Below, one piece after another: positions 5,390 through 8,769 of a stretch of 8,769 nt of DNA. The stretch comes from Prosthecobacter debontii. Lineage in GTDB: Bacteria; Verrucomicrobiota; Verrucomicrobiia; Verrucomicrobiales; Akkermansiaceae. Location: positions 1-8,769 of the forward strand of contig CAMCXJ010000090.1 in NCBI GenBank assembly GCA_945883455.1, in the 5' to 3' direction. The position numbers were made by a program, and so were the translations under genes. The number at the start of each line of letters is the position of its first letter. Within the stretch, counting starts at the first letter, position 1. The notes below the pieces were generated by a model that was not told where the DNA came from, did no database searches, and saw nothing but the letters and a program-made list of their open reading frames with translations.

Positions 5390-6784
5390 ATGGCAGAAAT
5401 CACAGAAACCGAACTTCCCGCCGCCCTGAGGTCGCTATGGCTCAAAGCGCTGAGTGCTGCACAGAGTGGCAACCTAGAGTATGTGGTTAGCCTGCTCCAA
5501 GCAGTGCTCAAAGACGAGCCCGGCTTTCTTGAAGGTCGGATGATACTCCGCAAGTGCGAGATTCAGATTCATTCCAAAGTGGAAAAAAAGAAGAGCCTTT
5601 TCACGATGTCTGGCGGTGGCATGGGTGTCATGAAACTGGCGAGCCAAGCCAAAAAGGATCCCGCCGGCACCTTTCCGCTCATCGAGAAAGAATTGGAGAA
5701 AGATCCTACCAGCGAAGCCGCCAATGAGCTACTTTTTGACACCGCCCTGAGAATGGAGCTGTATGAAACGGCAGCTTTCGCTCTAGAAACCATTCGTAAG
5801 CACAAACCCGAGAATGTTAAGCTTCTCCACAGGCTCGCCGAACACTACCTCTCGCGCGAACTACCTTCCAAGGCGGCGGAGGTTTACAATGACATTATCA
5901 AGCAGGCACCCACTGATTCCTCTGCCATCAAGGGTGCAAAGGACGCATCTGCCCGCGCTTCCATGAAGAAACAGCGCTGGGATGAGAACACCAGTATGCG
6001 CGACCTGATGCGTGATGCCAGTGCAAACGAGGAACTTGAAAAAGCAGCGCGCTCCGGCCTAACCCGCGAGCAACTGGAGTCTAGGCGTGACAAGGTGGTC
6101 GAGAGATACAACGCCGATACTAACAATATCGCCACGGCAAAGGAACTCGCCGCACTTTATGAACAATTAGAGGATTGGTCGAACGCCTACACTTTTTTTC
6201 ATTGGGCGCATTCTCTCAGCAACGGCGACATCGCCCTCTTCACGAAATCCGCACAAATGCGCGACCGCGCCCTTGAGGCCGAACTCAAGGAGCTGGAAAC
6301 CGCCGTTGCAGCTGATCCTGACAACGTAGAACTCGCGGCGCAACTCGCACAAAACCGTGCCCTGCGGCTTGCCGAACAGGTTAACGAAGCGAAGGCGCGG
6401 GTCGATCAGAATCCGACGGATCCTCAGCTCCGTTTCGAGCTCGGCTATGCTCTTTACCGTAGCGGAGACAACACCGCCGCCATCCCGCATCTCCAGCAGG
6501 CAACCCGCAACCCGCACATTCGCACCAAAGTGCTGCTTCTCCTTGGGCGGACATTTAGGGCGAAGAATATGTTCGATCTTGCCATCAAACAGCTCAGCGA
6601 TGCTCTCGCCGATCTCCATGCCATGGACGGCACCAAGAAAGAGGTGCTTTATGAAAAAGGGCTGATTCACCACGACATGGGTGATAAGGCTGCCGCACTC
6701 GACGCGTTTAAGCAAATCTATGAGGTTGATTACGGCTATCGCGATGTAGCAGAGCGTGTGGAATCCTCCTACAGCAATAACTAA
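5390..6784 (+). CDS. Cytoplasmic TPR / coiled-coil protein
   Basis: 464-aa soluble protein with no signal peptide or TM segment. Almost entirely helical: an N-terminal helical hairpin (about 11-45), degenerate TPR-like units (about 105-175, including a KHKPENVKLLHRLAEHYLSR word), a charged, probably coiled-coil stretch (about 200-240 and 290-340), and clearer TPR units near 343-374 (LGYALYRSGDNTAAIPHLQQA) and 416-450 (KGLIHHDMGDKAAALDAFKQI), closing with YGYRDVAERVES. TPR arrays are protein-protein scaffolds; no enzyme motif is visible, so the partner is unknown. Start: the ATG at 5390 opens the helical domain; an in-frame TTG at 5312 would add 26 low-complexity Ser/Thr-rich residues and is less likely. 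No Shine-Dalgarno. First gene of a likely operon: its stop is 6 bases before the next gene. Confidence 0.85.
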   Translation: MAEITETELPAALRSLWLKALSAAQSGNLEYVVSLLQAVLKDEPGFLEGRMILRKCEIQIHSKVEKKKSLFTMSGGGMGVMKLASQAKKDPAGTFPLIEKELEKDPTSEAANELLFDTALRMELYETAAFALETIRKHKPENVKLLHRLAEHYLSRELPSKAAEVYNDIIKQAPTDSSAIKGAKDASARASMKKQRWDENTSMRDLMRDASANEELEKAARSGLTREQLESRRDKVVERYNADTNNIATAKELAALYEQLEDWSNAYTFFHWAHSLSNGDIALFTKSAQMRDRALEAELKELETAVAADPDNVELAAQLAQNRALRLAEQVNEAKARVDQNPTDPQLRFELGYALYRSGDNTAAIPHLQQATRNPHIRTKVLLLLGRTFRAKNMFDLAIKQLSDALADLHAMDGTKKEVLYEKGLIHHDMGDKAAALDAFKQIYEVDYGYRDVAERVESSYSNN

Positions 6785-6790
6785 TTTCTG

Positions 6791-7549
6791 ATGTCCGCTA
6801 CGAAACAAAAGCCAATCGGTAACCGGGTCTTGCTCATGGGCACCTGCCTTTGCGACGCCTTCTACGACGAGGCTGCCAAGGCTACGGTGGAAGTCCTCGA
6901 ACATCTCGGCGTCGCTGTCGAGTTTCCGGAAAACCAGACTTGCTGTGGTCAGCCCGCGTTCAATTCCGGCGATTGGAATGCTTCGAGGAAAGTCGCCCGC
7001 CACACCGCCGATGTTTTCGCCGGCGACCTCCCGGTGATTGTCCCTTCCGGTTCCTGCGCGGCGATGAATTTCCACGGCAATCTCCTCCAGTTCGAGAAAG
7101 CCCCGGAGGAAAGGATCGACTCGCTTGCTCGCCGCACGTGGGAGGTGATGGACTTCATCCGCAACGGCCTCGGAGTTAAAACATGGCCAGGTGCTTTTGC
7201 AGAACCGACACGTATTGCCTTCCACCGTTCCTGTCACACGCGCGGCACGAACAGCGGGGAGGCTATCGTCGAACTCCTCGGTTCCATCGGCAACGCGGAG
7301 ATCGTCCCCTTCGGACAGGGCGAGCAATGCTGCGGTTTCGGCGGCACTTTCTCGGTTACCTTTCCCCATATCTCAGGACGTATGGGCACGCTGAAGATGG
7401 ATCACATCCTCGATGCGAAGCCGGACATTCTGACAAGTGGTGACATGTCCTGCCTGATGCATCTTACCGGCCTTGCCCGTGTCCAAGGTCGTCCCATCAG
7501 GCATTGCCACGCTATCGAGATCCTGCGTGATACGCTGCTTGGGAAATGA
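6791..7549 (+). CDS. LutA/YkgE-like (Fe-S)-binding CCG-domain protein
   Basis: 252-aa cytoplasmic protein with two copies of the cysteine-rich CCG domain, as in LutA (B. subtilis lactate utilisation), YkgE (E. coli) and, more distantly, GlpC and HdrB. Copy 1: C19 (MGTCLCD), then CCG at 51-53 exactly 31 residues later, then PSGSC (C89). Copy 2: C148 (RSCHTRG), CCG at 180-182 again after 31 residues, then GDMSCLMH (C221). The paired spacing matches the family pattern for binding an iron-sulfur cluster in electron transfer. Length is slightly above the ~238-240 aa of LutA and YkgE. Family members usually sit next to LutB and LutC; here the neighbours are a TPR protein (6-base gap upstream) and an M29 peptidase (55-base gap downstream), so lactate oxidation is not established and I give no symbol. 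Start: the first ATG after the TPR stop; no Shine-Dalgarno, suggesting translational coupling. Confidence 0.9.
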   Translation: MSATKQKPIGNRVLLMGTCLCDAFYDEAAKATVEVLEHLGVAVEFPENQTCCGQPAFNSGDWNASRKVARHTADVFAGDLPVIVPSGSCAAMNFHGNLLQFEKAPEERIDSLARRTWEVMDFIRNGLGVKTWPGAFAEPTRIAFHRSCHTRGTNSGEAIVELLGSIGNAEIVPFGQGEQCCGFGGTFSVTFPHISGRMGTLKMDHILDAKPDILTSGDMSCLMHLTGLARVQGRPIRHCHAIEILRDTLLGK

Positions 7550-7604
7550 TAGTTTTGAGAAAATTTTACGTTTCTATGCGGCGGTTGTCCGTTACTTTCC
7601 ACCC

Positions 7605-8705
7605 ATGCATGACCCGCGAATTGACGCCCTCGCCTCCCAGCTCATCGGTTATTCCACTGCCCTGAAAAAAGGCGAGAATGTCCTCATTGATCTCTACGAT
7701 GTGCCGGACTCAATCGGTATCGCATTGATCCGTGAAGCGCGGAAACGGAAGGCGTTTCCCTTCATCCGCATCCATCGGGCGCGCATCACCCGCGAGATGA
7801 TGAAGGGAGCTGAGGAAGAGCAATACCAGATTATCGCGAAACACCTTCTGGCGGAGATGAAGGATATGCACGCCTACATCGCGGTACGCGGCAGTCACAA
7901 TATCTGCGAAACTTCCGATGTCTCCGCAGACTACATGCAGCTCTCCATGAAAAAGCTTCGCGGCGTGATGGATCACCGCGTGAAGAAAACGAAATGGTGC
8001 GTCCTGCGCTGGCCCACACCCGCCATGGCGCAGCAGGCAAACATGAGCACCGAGGCGTTTGAGGACTTCTTTTTTAAAGTCTGCCTGCTCGATTACAAGG
8101 CGCTCTCACCCGCTATGAACGCTCTCGTCCGCCTTATGAACAAAACAGACGCGGTACACATCACCGGCCCGGGCACTGACCTGAAATTCTCCATCAAAGA
8201 CATCCCTGCCGTCGCATCGGGCGGCAACTACAATATCCCGGACGGCGAGGTTTTCACATCGCCCGTGAAAAATTCGGTCGAAGGCGTCATCACTTACAAC
8301 GCACCTACGATTTATCAGGGCATCGCCTTTGATGCAATCCGTCTTGAATTTAGCGAGGGGAAAATCATCAAGGCCGAGGCGGGCTCAAAGACGAAGGAAA
8401 TTAACCGCATCCTCGATTCCGATCCCGGCGCGCGCTACATTGGAGAGTTCGCGCTGGGTTTCCACCCGCACATCCGCGAACCGATGCGCGACATCCTTTT
8501 CGACGAGAAGATCGCTGGCTCCTTTCACTTTACGCCCGGTCAAGCTTACGAGATCGCCGACAACGGCAACCGCTCACAGGTGCACTGGGATATGGTCAGC
8601 ATCCAGCGCAAGGACTGGGGCGGTGGTGAGATCCGCTTCGATGGGAAACTGATCCGCAAGGACGGCGTTTTCCTTCCCAAGGAACTCGCGAAGCTGAATT
8701 TCTAA
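7605..8705 (+). CDS. M29-family metallo-aminopeptidase
   Basis: 366-aa cytoplasmic metallopeptidase of the thermophilic aminopeptidase family (AmpS/AmpT/PepS), removing N-terminal residues from peptides with a two-metal (Co/Zn) centre. Candidate metal ligands by motif: E215 (PDGEVFTSP), E281 (YIGEFALG), H308 (GSFHFTPGQAY), H328 and D330 (QVHWDM); Y315, seven residues after H308, fits the catalytic Tyr. All are present, so the enzyme should be active. It is shorter than the ~410-aa AmpS/AmpT enzymes, the deficit apparently lying in the N-terminal half. Start: the ATG at 7605 gives MHDPRIDALASQLIGYS, a normal family beginning; the frame is open back to 7473 but overlaps the upstream gene without family similarity. 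No Shine-Dalgarno. Third gene of the likely TPR-LutA-M29 unit. Its TAA overlaps the stop of a minus-strand frame. Confidence 0.92.
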   Translation: MHDPRIDALASQLIGYSTALKKGENVLIDLYDVPDSIGIALIREARKRKAFPFIRIHRARITREMMKGAEEEQYQIIAKHLLAEMKDMHAYIAVRGSHNICETSDVSADYMQLSMKKLRGVMDHRVKKTKWCVLRWPTPAMAQQANMSTEAFEDFFFKVCLLDYKALSPAMNALVRLMNKTDAVHITGPGTDLKFSIKDIPAVASGGNYNIPDGEVFTSPVKNSVEGVITYNAPTIYQGIAFDAIRLEFSEGKIIKAEAGSKTKEINRILDSDPGARYIGEFALGFHPHIREPMRDILFDEKIAGSFHFTPGQAYEIADNGNRSQVHWDMVSIQRKDWGGGEIRFDGKLIRKDGVFLPKELAKLNF

Positions 8706-8769
8706 TGATGGCTCATGCGGTAGGGAGAGGCGTCAGGCTCCTTGGCGGTAAGGAGATCTTTTTCAACAA
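8702..8769 (-). CDS. Possible C-terminus of a leftward gene entering from the right edge (partial)
   Basis: On the minus strand one frame is open from the window edge to a TAG (complement of 8702-8704), giving 21 residues, VEKDLLTAKEPDASPYRMSHH. Its composition is protein-like, and the TAG overlaps the TAA of the aminopeptidase, a common tail-to-tail arrangement; of the other two minus-strand frames, one stops within the first six bases and the other after 18 codons. The fragment is too short to name a family, and chance is not excluded. Confidence 0.35.
   Translation of the reverse strand, partial: VEKDLLTAKEPDASPYRMSHH

Noticed and set aside
6167..7369. 400-codon minus-strand frame opposite the TPR and LutA-like genes
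   Set aside because: It spans two well-supported plus-strand genes and has no recognisable motif; long antisense frames are expected from GC-biased third positions.
6791..7549. Naming the CCG-domain gene lutA of a lactate-utilisation operon
   Set aside because: LutB and LutC are not adjacent, so the family is clear but the pathway is not.
7473..7604. 44-codon upstream extension of the M29 aminopeptidase overlapping the LutA-like gene
   Set aside because: The family-like sequence begins at the ATG at 7605; the extension is out-of-frame translation of the upstream gene's end.

Overview
The window is a chromosomal, moderately GC-rich stretch from a free-living aerobic Gram-negative bacterium. 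I lean towards Verrucomicrobiota (Verrucomicrobiales/Luteolibacter-like). The reasons are the several small lipoproteins with an FTSC or AASC lipobox, the family type of the CtaA and M29 proteins, and the absence of clear Shine-Dalgarno sequences. This placement is an inference from protein style; no rRNA or marker gene is present. I see no mobile element, CRISPR array, tRNA or rRNA, and no convincing sign of horizontal transfer.

Left part (1-3262): a leftward galE (UDP-glucose 4-epimerase) is divergent from a rightward Gly/Tyr-rich, Pro/Gln-tailed lipoprotein gene. That gene converges on a leftward ctaA/COX15-type heme A synthase gene, which implies a heme-A-containing terminal oxidase in this organism. 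Neither ctaB nor oxidase subunit genes are in view.

Middle (3263-5389): two very small leftward lipoprotein genes (54 and 35 aa), each followed by a strong intrinsic terminator, so each looks like its own transcription unit. Upstream of them is a leftward RhlE-type DEAD-box RNA helicase with a DEVD motif II and a Gly/Arg/Ser tail. A 347-base non-coding gap separates the helicase from the next, divergent, unit.

Right part (5390-8705): three closely spaced rightward genes form a likely operon: a cytoplasmic TPR/coiled-coil protein, a LutA/YkgE-like CCG-domain (Fe-S) protein without LutB or LutC partners in view, and an M29-family metallo-aminopeptidase. At the right edge, a reading frame on the minus strand appears to end tail-to-tail with the aminopeptidase, the two stop codons overlapping.

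Most of the window is ordinary housekeeping and envelope biology. The points worth a second look are the Asn at the usual first heme-ligand His of CtaA, the solitary LutA in a TPR/peptidase operon, the twin Cys-rich mini-lipoproteins, the tandem-repeat lipoprotein, and the general absence of Shine-Dalgarno sequences. I did not find a convincing undescribed multi-gene system.
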